DNA of 52,355 bases from Patescibacteria group bacterium (GTDB lineage Bacteria > Patescibacteriota > Patescibacteriia > SG8-24), in assembly GCA_028714475.1 (NCBI GenBank), contig JAQTNC010000004.1, forward strand, positions 31,584 to 83,938. Direction: 5' to 3'. The notes beneath the pieces were generated by a model. It was not told where the DNA came from. It was given only the letters and a program-made list of their open reading frames with translations, and did no database searches. Shown here piece by piece: positions 8,934-17,359 of the stretch (its first letter is position 1; each line of letters opens with the position of its first letter). A program made the translations under genes and the position numbers.

Positions 8934-10166
8934 TCATGGTGTCGACAGGGAGCGTGGCCGGATGACGATGGCGTTGGGCAAGAGGCGACCGGGGCCGGAT
9001 TTGTAGGAGCCGCGCCAGATGAGCGCGGAACTGCCGCCGCCGTCGAGGTTCATGGCGTCGGTGGCGCCGAGCGTTTGGAAGACGCGGGCGAGGTCGGGTA
9101 CCGTGGCGGCGGACGTGAGGACGAGCCAGACGCTGTTGCCGTTCCAGCCGATTCCGCCACGCGCGCCCTTGTTGTTGCGCTGGCCGTCGTCGAGCGTCGG
9201 CTCGCTGTCAACGACGACCTGGCCGTTCGCCATGAGCGCCGGGTAATTGCCGAGCGCGGCGGTAACGCGCTCGCCGGTCGCGGCTTCATGTTCGGCGAGC
9301 GACCAGCCGAAATCAGTTTTCGCGTTGCGGTAAAGATGCAGGCCGCCGTCCGCGGTCGCGGTCACCAGAGTCCGTTCGTGGTATTTGAGCTGATCCTCGT
9401 TCAGGAACGCCTTGGTCGCGCTATCGAGCACCGGCCAGAGAAAAGAGTAGGCCTTTTCAGCGCAGGCGGGATAATCCGGCGGGCAGAAATACGAACCGTG
9501 GATGGCGGCGACGGCGTCCGGCACGGCATTGAAGTAGTTGAGAAGCGGCTGGGCGGGGCAGTCGGCGACGCAGTCCTGCTGGCCGTCGGTCAGCGTCATG
9601 ATTTCGTAGCGGGAACGGTCAAAGCGGGCGATTTTTGCCGCAAAAGAGCCGCTCGCGGTCACGATGGTTTGTTCCGAATATTCGGCGCCGAGGAGCGGGG
9701 GCAAGGCCATCGGAATCATGGCCAAATCCGCGGACGTAATGCCGAGCCCGAGCCCGCTCATTATCCGCAAGGCGTCAGCTGGCCGACCCAGGTAATAGCG
9801 GCGCAGGTCAACGGGGTTCACGTACCAGGCTTCGCCGTGCGCTTCGACCGCGAGCAGGATGCGTCCGGCGAGCCGCGTCGTCAGGGCCGCGTCGCCGACC
9901 GGCGCACCCAGTTCGGGAATCTTGGCGAGGTCGACGTTGCTGATGCCGAGACCCAACTGGCGCATGACTGCCAGCGCTTCGTCTGGCCGCCCAAGCGAAT
10001 ACCGTTCACGGGTGAGCGGATTCACATACCAGCACGCGCCATAATGCTCGACATCCAACAGCAACCGTCCGGCCAAACGGTCGCGCAAAGCGACGGCTCC
10101 GGCGGGATGGGGGAGAATCCCCACCATCAGCGTGAGCACACAAAGATAGTGGCGTAGTTTGGACAT
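8934..10166 (-). CDS. Secreted phosphodiester glycosidase-like (NAGPA) protein with two N-terminal WYVNP repeats
   Basis: C-terminal GGIGWNGNSVWLVLTSAAT...TDAMNLDGGGSSALIWRG; tandem RLAGRxLLxVExxGxxWYVNPxxxxRYxLGRP. Confidence 0.8.
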   Translation of the reverse strand: MSKLRHYLCVLTLMVGILPHPAGAVALRDRLAGRLLLDVEHYGACWYVNPLTRERYSLGRPDEALAVMRQLGLGISNVDLAKIPELGAPVGDAALTTRLAGRILLAVEAHGEAWYVNPVDLRRYYLGRPADALRIMSGLGLGITSADLAMIPMALPPLLGAEYSEQTIVTASGSFAAKIARFDRSRYEIMTLTDGQQDCVADCPAQPLLNYFNAVPDAVAAIHGSYFCPPDYPACAEKAYSFLWPVLDSATKAFLNEDQLKYHERTLVTATADGGLHLYRNAKTDFGWSLAEHEAATGERVTAALGNYPALMANGQVVVDSEPTLDDGQRNNKGARGGIGWNGNSVWLVLTSAATVPDLARVFQTLGATDAMNLDGGGSSALIWRGSYKSGPGRLLPNAIVIRPRSLSTP

Positions 10167-10320
10167 GACCCAAGCTTATCACATTGGCATAACTTGTCGG
10201 AAACGATTTGCTGAAAGATTTTCGGCTGGCGGCTTCGTCCGGCTGTGCGTGGTTTACTGGGGCTGACAAACATAATCCGGCTCCCGAGAACGGCGAGCCG
10301 GATGGTTGGCGTGACGGAGG

Positions 10321-10794
10321 TCAGTGTTGACCGGAGCTTTCTCGGAGAAAACGGAGCAGGCTGTCCGGCGAGTGGACACCCTTCAGTCGCCCGGATTCGC
10401 GGTCGCTGCGGAGGAACAGGGTCGAAGGCCAGCTGTTAATTCGGTAGCGGTCCACGGCATCGCGATTAATGTCCGTGTCCACGTAAACGAGCTGATAACG
10501 CCGCAGCTGTTCTCGGACTTGCGGGTCGCCCAGCGTGCGCTGTTTGTAGAAACGGCATCCGGAACACCACGTTGCGCCGAAGACCGCTACGGTTTCCCGT
10601 CCGGAGTTCTTGGCTCGCTCCAGGCAGCGGCGCTCTGGAGTCTCGCGGCACCAGATCGCGTCCAGGCCGTCATCGTCGGTGAGCGGCATGCTCGAGGCGA
10701 CGCTGGCCGTCAGGCACAGGCAAACGAACAGAATCTTCGCAAAAGAACGACGGCCGGAAAGAATTCCGGCCAATGACAGGTTTCGAGCTGTCAT
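10321..10794 (-). CDS. Secreted thioredoxin-like protein
   Basis: GATWCSGCRFYKQRTLGDPQV...YVDTDIN...NSWPSTLFL; N-terminal signal. Confidence 0.8.
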   Translation of the reverse strand: MTARNLSLAGILSGRRSFAKILFVCLCLTASVASSMPLTDDDGLDAIWCRETPERRCLERAKNSGRETVAVFGATWCSGCRFYKQRTLGDPQVREQLRRYQLVYVDTDINRDAVDRYRINSWPSTLFLRSDRESGRLKGVHSPDSLLRFLRESSGQH

Positions 10795-10941
10795 GGGGAA
10801 TCCTTTCCGCCCACGAGAGGGCTAATCTCACCGTATCGGTAGCCAGCATAAACGTCAATTGGCCGCCCGACTTTGTCGCATTATTGCCGCTTTTTGGCAA
10901 AATTTAGGGAAGGCCGGGAAAAGAGTATAATCATCATGCGT

Positions 10942-11382
10942 ATGCCCGACAAGTTCTCCAAGGAAGTCAGGAGCCGTATCATGTCCTGTATTCGCGGCAC
11001 CAACACCGGCATCGAGATGACGGTTTTTCGATATTTGCGCAGTCGGCGAATCTATTTTCGCAAGCACTATAAGCTCGCGGCGGGCCGTCCGGACGTGTCT
11101 GTGCCGAGTCGGCGCATTGCCGTTTTCATTGACGGAGATTTTTGGCATGGGTACCGTTTTCCGGCCTGGCGCGCCAAGCTGCCCGAATACTGGCAGAAGA
11201 AGATCGCCGGCAATCGCGCCCGCGACCGGCGCAACTTCGCCAAGCTTCGGCGCGACGGGTGGCTGGTGGTGAGGGTGTGGGAGCATTCTTTGAAGAGGCG
11301 ACCGGAAGAGACACTACGATTTATTGCTACGGTCATGCGAAAGGCACGGGTGCGACAGGTGGTGCGAACAATCAAAAATTGA
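10942..11382 (+). CDS. vsr: Very short patch repair (Vsr) endonuclease
   Basis: MPDKFSKEVRSRIMSCIRGTNTGIE...KHYKLAAGRPDVSVPSRRIAVFIDGDFWHGYRFP. Confidence 0.88.
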   Translation: MPDKFSKEVRSRIMSCIRGTNTGIEMTVFRYLRSRRIYFRKHYKLAAGRPDVSVPSRRIAVFIDGDFWHGYRFPAWRAKLPEYWQKKIAGNRARDRRNFAKLRRDGWLVVRVWEHSLKRRPEETLRFIATVMRKARVRQVVRTIKN

Positions 11383-11384
11383 TG

Positions 11385-11409
11385 AAGCCCCGGCGGTTGG
11401 CCGGGGCTT
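11385..11409 (+). terminator. Intrinsic terminator-like hairpin
   Basis: AAGCCCCGGCGGTTGGCCGGGGCTT. Confidence 0.6.
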
Positions 11410-11480
11410 GGTTGATTGTCAAGAATATATCAGCCTGTGCTTTGGGAATCGTGAATAATAAAGAGGGCCAGCCAAAGGCG

Positions 11481-12584
11481 CTAGCCCTCGATGAGTCGTC
11501 CGTCGTGACCGACGGGCAGGTACTTGCGTTCCCGCATCAGGAAGGAGGCAGCCTCGCGTTGTTCCTCGTCGATGTGCTCGATGTCGAAACGGACAATCGG
11601 AACCGGAATTCCCCAGCACGAGGAGACGATCAGGCCGCCGAAGATTCGGTATTGAAACTGGCACGGCCGCTCTGCCCACGAGTAGCCGCGGCTCTCCGCG
11701 TTTTCCACTTGGAGCTCGACGATTTTTTCGAAGCGACATGCCAATTGATCGGCCGCTCGTCGGTGGTTGCCGTAACCGCTCGTGACGGTCGTTTGTTTTG
11801 TGGCGACCTCGATGGCAAAGCCGCAGACGCCTGGACCCAACTCGTCGCCCCAGGTACGTTGGAACAATTCTTCGGCGAAGTCTACGCGTTCGCTGTCCGG
11901 CATGGCACGGATGCGAGCGGCAGCGGCTTCGTAAATCTCCGCTTCGGCAGGCAGGAATTCGCGCGGCGTGTAGTCAAGGGTGCGGTCGAATTCGTCCGTC
12001 AGGCGGGAAACCGGCAGCAGCTTTATGCGCAAGGCTTCGGCCACGGCGCGGCCATTATGGTCGGGTACGCCGAGAGACTCTTCTTCGTCGGCGTTCTCGT
12101 CGTAGGCTCGATGCAAGGCGGCGAGCAGCCGGGCCTCGGCCAATTCCGAACCGGCGGCTCCGAGCCAATCCGTTTGGCGCCAGTCCTCAATGAGACGCTT
12201 CGCCAGGTTCAGAAAATCCCCGTAGGGATACGAGAAGTTCCGGACGTCGGTGTCTTCAGTGGTTAGCCGTCGGCAGTTAGGATACTTTTCCAAGACGGCT
12301 ATGGGTACGTCCGGCGAGACACACGCTCGAATTTCCTCAACGTTTTCTCGCCAAAGAGCATGACGATCGCGTTGAGTCACGGCTAAAATCAGCGCCCCGG
12401 AGGCCCACAGTCGTCGCAGTCGCCGCCGATTGCATCTGAATTCATGGATCGGGTAGCTGATGATTTCCGCGGCTAGGGTCGTCCCAAGAAAATGGCTCAC
12501 GGCTTCGGCCTGTTGCCATTCGGTTCCGTCGTTCCAAGATAGATCGAACTCGCCAACATGAAGAATGGTTGGTCGTTGGGTCAA
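11481..12584 (-). CDS. Hypothetical protein
   Basis: 367-aa ORF, no recognised family. Confidence 0.6.
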   Translation of the reverse strand: MTQRPTILHVGEFDLSWNDGTEWQQAEAVSHFLGTTLAAEIISYPIHEFRCNRRRLRRLWASGALILAVTQRDRHALWRENVEEIRACVSPDVPIAVLEKYPNCRRLTTEDTDVRNFSYPYGDFLNLAKRLIEDWRQTDWLGAAGSELAEARLLAALHRAYDENADEEESLGVPDHNGRAVAEALRIKLLPVSRLTDEFDRTLDYTPREFLPAEAEIYEAAAARIRAMPDSERVDFAEELFQRTWGDELGPGVCGFAIEVATKQTTVTSGYGNHRRAADQLACRFEKIVELQVENAESRGYSWAERPCQFQYRIFGGLIVSSCWGIPVPIVRFDIEHIDEEQREAASFLMRERKYLPVGHDGRLIEG

Positions 12585-12648
12585 GTTTTTGCCCTCCCTG
12601 ATGAGGTTGTCAAAGACGCGGCCATTTAATCAGTTTGGCGAGGTTGCG

Positions 12649-13164
12649 TCAATCAGGGAGGGACAGCGTTTCCTCTTTTCGTTCGAATGACTGATAGAAC
12701 GCCAGCGCGAGGCCGGCGAAGAACGTCGTGAGCCCGACACCCTTGATGATTCCCGCGATGAGATTGGTGTGGCGGAGCAGGCCGAAGCGCCAGAGCAGGA
12801 AGTTCCAGTCGTGCTCGGCGTACGGCGAGATGAGCGGCAGCTGCATCTTGAGCGCGTCGCCGGCATAGACGCTCACGTTCACGAAGGATTGGCCGGCCCA
12901 CATGAGCAGGACGGCGGCGGTGTAGTTCTGGTCGCGACGCCAGGCGACGACGGCGAGGGCGAGCGGCAGGAACACCTGGAAGATCGAGCCGCCGGCGATG
13001 TTCAGCCACTCCGGCGCCCAGAAGAACAGCGTGTGCCCGGCCTCGTGGAAGATGAGGTCAACGCCGTCAATGAGATGCCAATCAGCCGGCGCGGCCACGG
13101 CGCGCAAAAAATACCCGCCGATGAGGATGACGCCGACGAGTTTGAGCCAGTTGATGTTCATCAT
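12649..13164 (-). CDS. Small membrane protein with HEAGH (HExxH) motif
   Basis: GVDLIFHEAGHTLFFWAPEWLNIAGGSIFQ and multiple TM segments. Confidence 0.6.
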   Translation of the reverse strand: MMNINWLKLVGVILIGGYFLRAVAAPADWHLIDGVDLIFHEAGHTLFFWAPEWLNIAGGSIFQVFLPLALAVVAWRRDQNYTAAVLLMWAGQSFVNVSVYAGDALKMQLPLISPYAEHDWNFLLWRFGLLRHTNLIAGIIKGVGLTTFFAGLALAFYQSFERKEETLSLPD

Positions 13165-15494
13165 TTCTTCACTACTGTCGGCCCGGCGACCGGCAGGGTG
13201 AACCAGAAGGTGGTGCCCTGCCCGACTTCCGATTCGAAGCCGATCTGTCCGCCGTGCGCCTCGACGGCGGATTTGCAGAAATAAAGGCCCAGACCCGTGC
13301 CCTTGATGAGGCTCTGCATGGCGTTCTCGGCTCGGAAGAACTTGTTGAACATCTGGTTGTAGTCGGATTTCGGGATGCCGATGCCGCGGTCGCTGACCGA
13401 GAATTTCAGCATCGGCACGGCGTCAACGGTTGCCGTCGTTACCGCCAGGTTGACGGCGCTGCCTTCAGAGGAATACTTGCTGGCGTTCGAGATGAGGTTC
13501 TTCAGTACTTCGCCGATGACGACCTGATCGAATTTGGCGCGAGGCAACACGGCCGGGACATAGGCCATGGTCTGTTTTTTCTCCAGCAGGATCGGTTCCG
13601 TTTGCTTGATGATTTCCCCGATGAAGGCGGCGGCATCAATTTCGGCCACCTTCATCTTCACGCCAGCCTCAAGCCGCGAGATGTTGAGAAGCTCGCTCAC
13701 CAGATCGGCCAGCATCTGGCTGGCGGTGAACATCTTGTTGGCCCACTCCGTCTGTTTGGCGTTGAGGGCGCCGAGGTCACCCTTGCGCATCAGGTCGGCC
13801 ATCCACTTGAGCGCGGCCACCGGCGAACGGAGCTCGTGCGAGGCGATGGAGACGAATTCCGACTTGCGGCGATCGAATTCCACCTCGTCGGAAATGTCGG
13901 CGAAGACGAGCAGGGCGCCGGCGACCTCGTCGCCCAGGTGAATGGGGGAGATGACCATGCGCAGCGGGAATCGGCTTAAGTCGCGCCGCTTGATGTAGAA
14001 AGGCTTGACCGGTGCTGGTGTGATGACGGTCTGGCCGTCCTTGATGGCGGTCCAGATAGGCCATTCATTTTCGGGGACGAGCTCATCCTTTTCGTTCTCG
14101 AGATGGAAAGCGGCGGCGACGGGCGTGCCGACCACGGAGTCAGCCGACTGCCAGAGTGCCTCCTGGGCCACGCCGTTCGTGAAGGTGATCTTCCCTTCCT
14201 TGTCCGTGGCCACGACACCTTCGCCGATGCTGGCGAGCAGGGCTTCGGTGCGGGCCTTGGCCAAGTCGGTGAATTCCTTGGAGAGCTCCAAGAGGGCCGT
14301 GCGTGATTTGACCTTTTTTTCCAGGGTCAGGCCGGCTTCGGTGACGCGCGTTACCAGGTCTTCGAAGAGGGCGGTCAGCTCGTCGAGTTCGGTGAAGCCG
14401 CGCGGCAGGTTTTCCGGGCCTCTTGAGCCGCTCACGACCTCGCGAATGGCGGCGACCTGTCGGCGGACGCCGGCGGCGATGAGATAGCGGCCCCAAAGCA
14501 GCATCAGCCAGACGATGCCGATGGCGGCGCCGGTGAAGCCGGCTGCGGCCAACACAGCCGTGAGGTTGGTGTCGCGGAAGATTTCGGTGATGGAGGCGCC
14601 GGCATAGAAGTAAAGGCGCCCGCCGCCGTCATCGCTCACGGCATAGAAGGAGTAGAGGCGCACCGTCCCGTCCAGGTCGGATATTTCCGCCCGGCCGGTT
14701 TTCTGCGACAACATCTCCGTGACGAGCGGCAGGGGAAGGTTGCGGCTGTTCGGTTCCCAAACGCCGGCCGTCAGGCGCGCGAGACTGGTGCCGTGGCTGT
14801 CGGCGATGCCGACGACGTGTTGGCCATCGCCGGACAGGTTGTCGGCCAGCATCCGGTCAGTGATGGTGGCGAAGGCGACGAGGGTGGGTTTGGCGGGCGC
14901 GGCTTGGTCACCGGTTTCGTTGTCGCTTTGCGTCGGGGCTGGCATGACGAATACGACGTTGTTCGGCGCATCCGGTGACGCGGCAGAGTCGAATGAGTAT
15001 TTTCCGGTTCGGATGGCGCGACGGAAGGCGGCGGCCGAAGCGAGGTCTGTTTTGGCGCTGTTGTTGCTTTGGCAGATGACGGTGCCGTCGCCCGATGCCA
15101 CGCCGACGGTCGTGACCGAGAGTTTGGCGGCAGCGGCGGCCGTGAGCGCCGGACAGTCCGCACTTCCGCGGTTGGCGTTATTGGCTAGCTCGCCCAGAAC
15201 CGGTCGAATGGCGTTCACGATGTCGGCGATCCGATAGGTGGCGGTTGAGGCGTAACGGCCCTGGGCGGCGATGTCGTCGTTTTGCCAAGCGCGCCAGAAG
15301 AGAGCGGTCACCGAAAAGCTCGCCGCAGTCAGGAGGACAGCGGTGGCGATGACGACCAGCTTGATGCGGTCCGCGAGCGAACCCAAGGTCGGCCGCGGCG
15401 GGCGCGGCGGGCGGAACCTCTTCCAGAAAGAGCGCTTTTTCCCGGGGCGCGGCTCGACGCGGACGTGAAGTTCTTGTTCGTTGTTGGGGGGCAT
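13161..15494 (-). CDS. Membrane sensor histidine kinase with PAS-like domain
   Basis: H-box SIASHELRSPVAALKW; KGTGLGLYFCKSAVEAHGGQI; PAS-like TDKEGKITFTNGVAQEALW. Confidence 0.92.
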   Translation of the reverse strand: MPPNNEQELHVRVEPRPGKKRSFWKRFRPPRPPRPTLGSLADRIKLVVIATAVLLTAASFSVTALFWRAWQNDDIAAQGRYASTATYRIADIVNAIRPVLGELANNANRGSADCPALTAAAAAKLSVTTVGVASGDGTVICQSNNSAKTDLASAAAFRRAIRTGKYSFDSAASPDAPNNVVFVMPAPTQSDNETGDQAAPAKPTLVAFATITDRMLADNLSGDGQHVVGIADSHGTSLARLTAGVWEPNSRNLPLPLVTEMLSQKTGRAEISDLDGTVRLYSFYAVSDDGGGRLYFYAGASITEIFRDTNLTAVLAAAGFTGAAIGIVWLMLLWGRYLIAAGVRRQVAAIREVVSGSRGPENLPRGFTELDELTALFEDLVTRVTEAGLTLEKKVKSRTALLELSKEFTDLAKARTEALLASIGEGVVATDKEGKITFTNGVAQEALWQSADSVVGTPVAAAFHLENEKDELVPENEWPIWTAIKDGQTVITPAPVKPFYIKRRDLSRFPLRMVISPIHLGDEVAGALLVFADISDEVEFDRRKSEFVSIASHELRSPVAALKWMADLMRKGDLGALNAKQTEWANKMFTASQMLADLVSELLNISRLEAGVKMKVAEIDAAAFIGEIIKQTEPILLEKKQTMAYVPAVLPRAKFDQVVIGEVLKNLISNASKYSSEGSAVNLAVTTATVDAVPMLKFSVSDRGIGIPKSDYNQMFNKFFRAENAMQSLIKGTGLGLYFCKSAVEAHGGQIGFESEVGQGTTFWFTLPVAGPTVVKK

Positions 15495-15693
15495 GGAGGA
15501 GGAATCAAGGCGGGGACTGATATAGTAATTATATCAGGTTATTCGCCGGTTTTTTGGGCGTCGGTTTGGCGCCGCGGTTTTATCGAAGAACTGGCGAATT
15601 TGCTCTTTCTGATGGCTTGACAGGTGAGGCAGAAAAGGGTAATTTCTCTTTTGTCCAGCAAGGGTTTAGTCTGGAGTCGGTTTGGGCAGCGAT

Positions 15694-15740
15694 GCCCTTC
15701 GACAAGCCCTGAACCGTAATGGTTCAGGGCAAGCTCAGGG
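15694..15740. repeat. CCCTTCGACAAG-[hairpin]-CTCAGGG: filled form of the repeat at 27-54
   Basis: Insert CCCTGAACCGTAATGGTTCAGGGCAAG relative to CCCTTCGACAAGCTCAGGG. Confidence 0.75.
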
Positions 15741-15756
15741 CATAAAATACAATATT

Positions 15757-15797
15757 CCCTGAGCGACCCCGGGCCGCGAACCGGGGGAGTCGAAGGG
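15757..15797. repeat. CCCTGAGC-[CCCCGG..CCGGGG hairpin]-GTCGAAGGG element
   Basis: Same frame as 27-54 with a different internal hairpin. Confidence 0.7.
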
Positions 15798-15821
15798 TTT
15801 CCGTTTATAGGCGAGGCGGAG

Positions 15822-15839
15822 GGACATCACGCTTTCAAT
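15822..15839 (+). repeat. tRNA-Glu anticodon-arm fragment
   Basis: GGACATCACGCTTTCAAT identical to 16033-16050. Confidence 0.75.
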
Positions 15840-15887
15840 TAAAACAAAGTCGTAGTAGAAAAAACCGACAGGTCAGCGCAGCCATCC

Positions 15888-15905
15888 ACGGCCCGTTCGT
15901 CTAAT
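15888..15905 (+). repeat. tRNA-Glu 5'-end fragment
   Basis: ACGGCCCGTTCGTCTAAT identical to 16010-16027. Confidence 0.75.
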
Positions 15906-16011
15906 CGACCGCCAATTCCCATGTGGCGGTCGCCCCGGAATCGCGAACGGAGAGAGCGATATCCGGGGGCCAGACGCGGATTGAAAAAAGGAGACGCTAA
16001 CAAAATTACAC

Positions 16012-16086
16012 GGCCCGTTCGTCTAATGGTTAGGACATCACGCTTTCAATGTGAGAATAGGGGTTCGATTCCCCTACGGGCTACCA
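16012..16086 (+). tRNA. tRNA-Glu (anticodon UUC), CCA encoded
   Basis: Acceptor GGCCCGT/ACGGGCT, anticodon loop CTTTCAA, T-arm GGGGTTCGATTCCCC, terminal CCA. Confidence 0.92.
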
Positions 16087-16088
16087 AC

Positions 16089-16125
16089 AAAACGACCCCA
16101 CCACGTGGTGGGGTCGTTTTGTTGG
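16089..16125 (+). terminator. Long terminator hairpin directly after tRNA-Glu
   Basis: AACAAAACGACCCCACCAC/GTGGTGGGGTCGTTTTGTT perfect inverted repeat. Confidence 0.75.
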
Positions 16126-16132
16126 TCGGGTA

Positions 16133-16270
16133 CCCGTAGGGGAATCGAACGGGTCGTAAGCGAGCAAGGCGCGGCGTCGACCGCGCCGAAGCGAGCGCGA
16201 GCCCCGCGAGCCGGCGAGCGGGGCCGACGACCCCGGACAAGCCCCGACGTATTCGACGTCGGGGCGCGAC
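16133..16270. repeat. Three-hairpin unit A with inverted tRNA-Glu terminal fusion
   Basis: CCCGTAGGGGAATCGAACGGG plus hairpins 16168-16187, 16201-16224, 16242-16264. Confidence 0.75.
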
Positions 16271-16306
16271 ACGTTTCGGTTTTCACGGACATCGCTATTT
16301 GTATAG

Positions 16307-16440
16307 CCCATAGGGGAATCGAACGGGCAGGAGCGAGACCGAGCGCCGCGTCCACGGCGCGAAGGCCGAGCGTCGGCGAATCCTAGCCAGCGAAGGATTC
16401 GCCGCTGCCCCGGACGAGGAGCGCCGCATTCGGCGGCGCG
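16307..16440. repeat. Three-hairpin unit B, same layout as unit A
   Basis: CCCATAGGGGAATCGAACGGG plus hairpins 16343-16360, 16375-16403, 16421-16439; shared loops and CCCCGGACRAG. Confidence 0.75.
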
Positions 16441-16446
16441 ACGAGA

Positions 16447-16464
16447 ATTCCCCTACGGGCTACC
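16447..16464 (+). repeat. tRNA-Glu 3'-end fragment (ATTCCCCTACGGGCTACC)
   Basis: Identical to the 3' end of tRNA-Glu at 16012-16086. Confidence 0.75.
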
Positions 16465-16465
16465 A

Positions 16466-16500
16466 AGAAAAGCGACCCTCTTCGTGAGGGCCGCTTTTCT
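16466..16500 (+). terminator. Terminator-like hairpin
   Basis: AGAAAAGCGACCCTCTTCGTGAGGGCCGCTTTTCT. Confidence 0.7.
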
Positions 16501-16659
16501 TACATCGCATATTTATGCGAATTTCTATTCACATCCCAAGACTTGACCCCAAAATTCGCGTTTTTCAACTAGTCGCGCCACGGCCCCGCGCGTTTTTCAA
16601 CTAAAAAGCCCCGAGAAGACGACAGGGGTGTCGTTTCGGGGGCTTGTCTTCGTCTACGG

Positions 16660-17160
16660 CTAACCGCCGTAATAGGGTGGTTCGGGAAGGGGGAGCGGCA
16701 GACGCATCGTCGCGTCGTACCTGCGGGGGTGGAGGCGCAGCCTTTTACGCTCTTCGTTCAGTGCCACGCGTCGCGACTCGATTTCGTCCGGCTGCAGGTG
16801 TTCGAGCATCAGGCCCTCTAGTGCGACGCTATTAAGCATCTCGATGACCTGTTCGCCGTCGAAGATTCCCAACCTGGTGGCGTACTCGAGCAGTTTCTCG
16901 GTGGTGGCTACATGCGGGTCTTCGTCGTGGAACTCGCACAGGTCGCCATTAGCGCAGTCCACGGCCAGCGTCGGGCAGACATGCCAGTAGCCGAACTTGT
17001 AGGCACGGTTGATCGTGGCTGACGATTGACCGAGCATGGCGGCGCGGAGGGCGAGCCATGGCACCCGCTGCCAAGTCTGGATTTGATCTCGCACATAGCT
17101 GCGGATGCTTCCGGCGAGAGCGGCGGCCTGCGCGTTGAGATCCACTATCGTTATGGGCAT
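16660..17160 (-). CDS. Hypothetical protein
   Basis: 166-aa ORF; upstream TTGACG-N17-TAACGT on minus strand. Confidence 0.6.
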   Translation of the reverse strand: MPITIVDLNAQAAALAGSIRSYVRDQIQTWQRVPWLALRAAMLGQSSATINRAYKFGYWHVCPTLAVDCANGDLCEFHDEDPHVATTEKLLEYATRLGIFDGEQVIEMLNSVALEGLMLEHLQPDEIESRRVALNEERKRLRLHPRRYDATMRLPLPLPEPPYYGG

Positions 17161-17359
17161 GATTTACCTCTTTCGGTGGTGCCCTCCTCGATCGCTGAGA
17201 GAAGGAGCTGTCTTGCCGCACGTTAGCTCTTTTTGACGCTTGCGTCAAGGGCGTGGACAGGCCCGCCAGCGAGCGTGTTTTGGCGGCCAAGCAGCCGTTT
17301 GACCGTTGCAACTCCACCTATTAATCTTTACCTGCGCACAGCAGTTTCAGGAGGTGCAC

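Noticed and set aside
9075-10157. 360-aa plus-strand ORF
   Set aside because: Antisense shadow of the phosphodiester glycosidase gene.
12249-12290. GTTAGCCGTCGGCAGTTAGG heptad-like repeat in the hypothetical CDS
   Set aside because: Only two to three degenerate units; not separable from chance codon usage.
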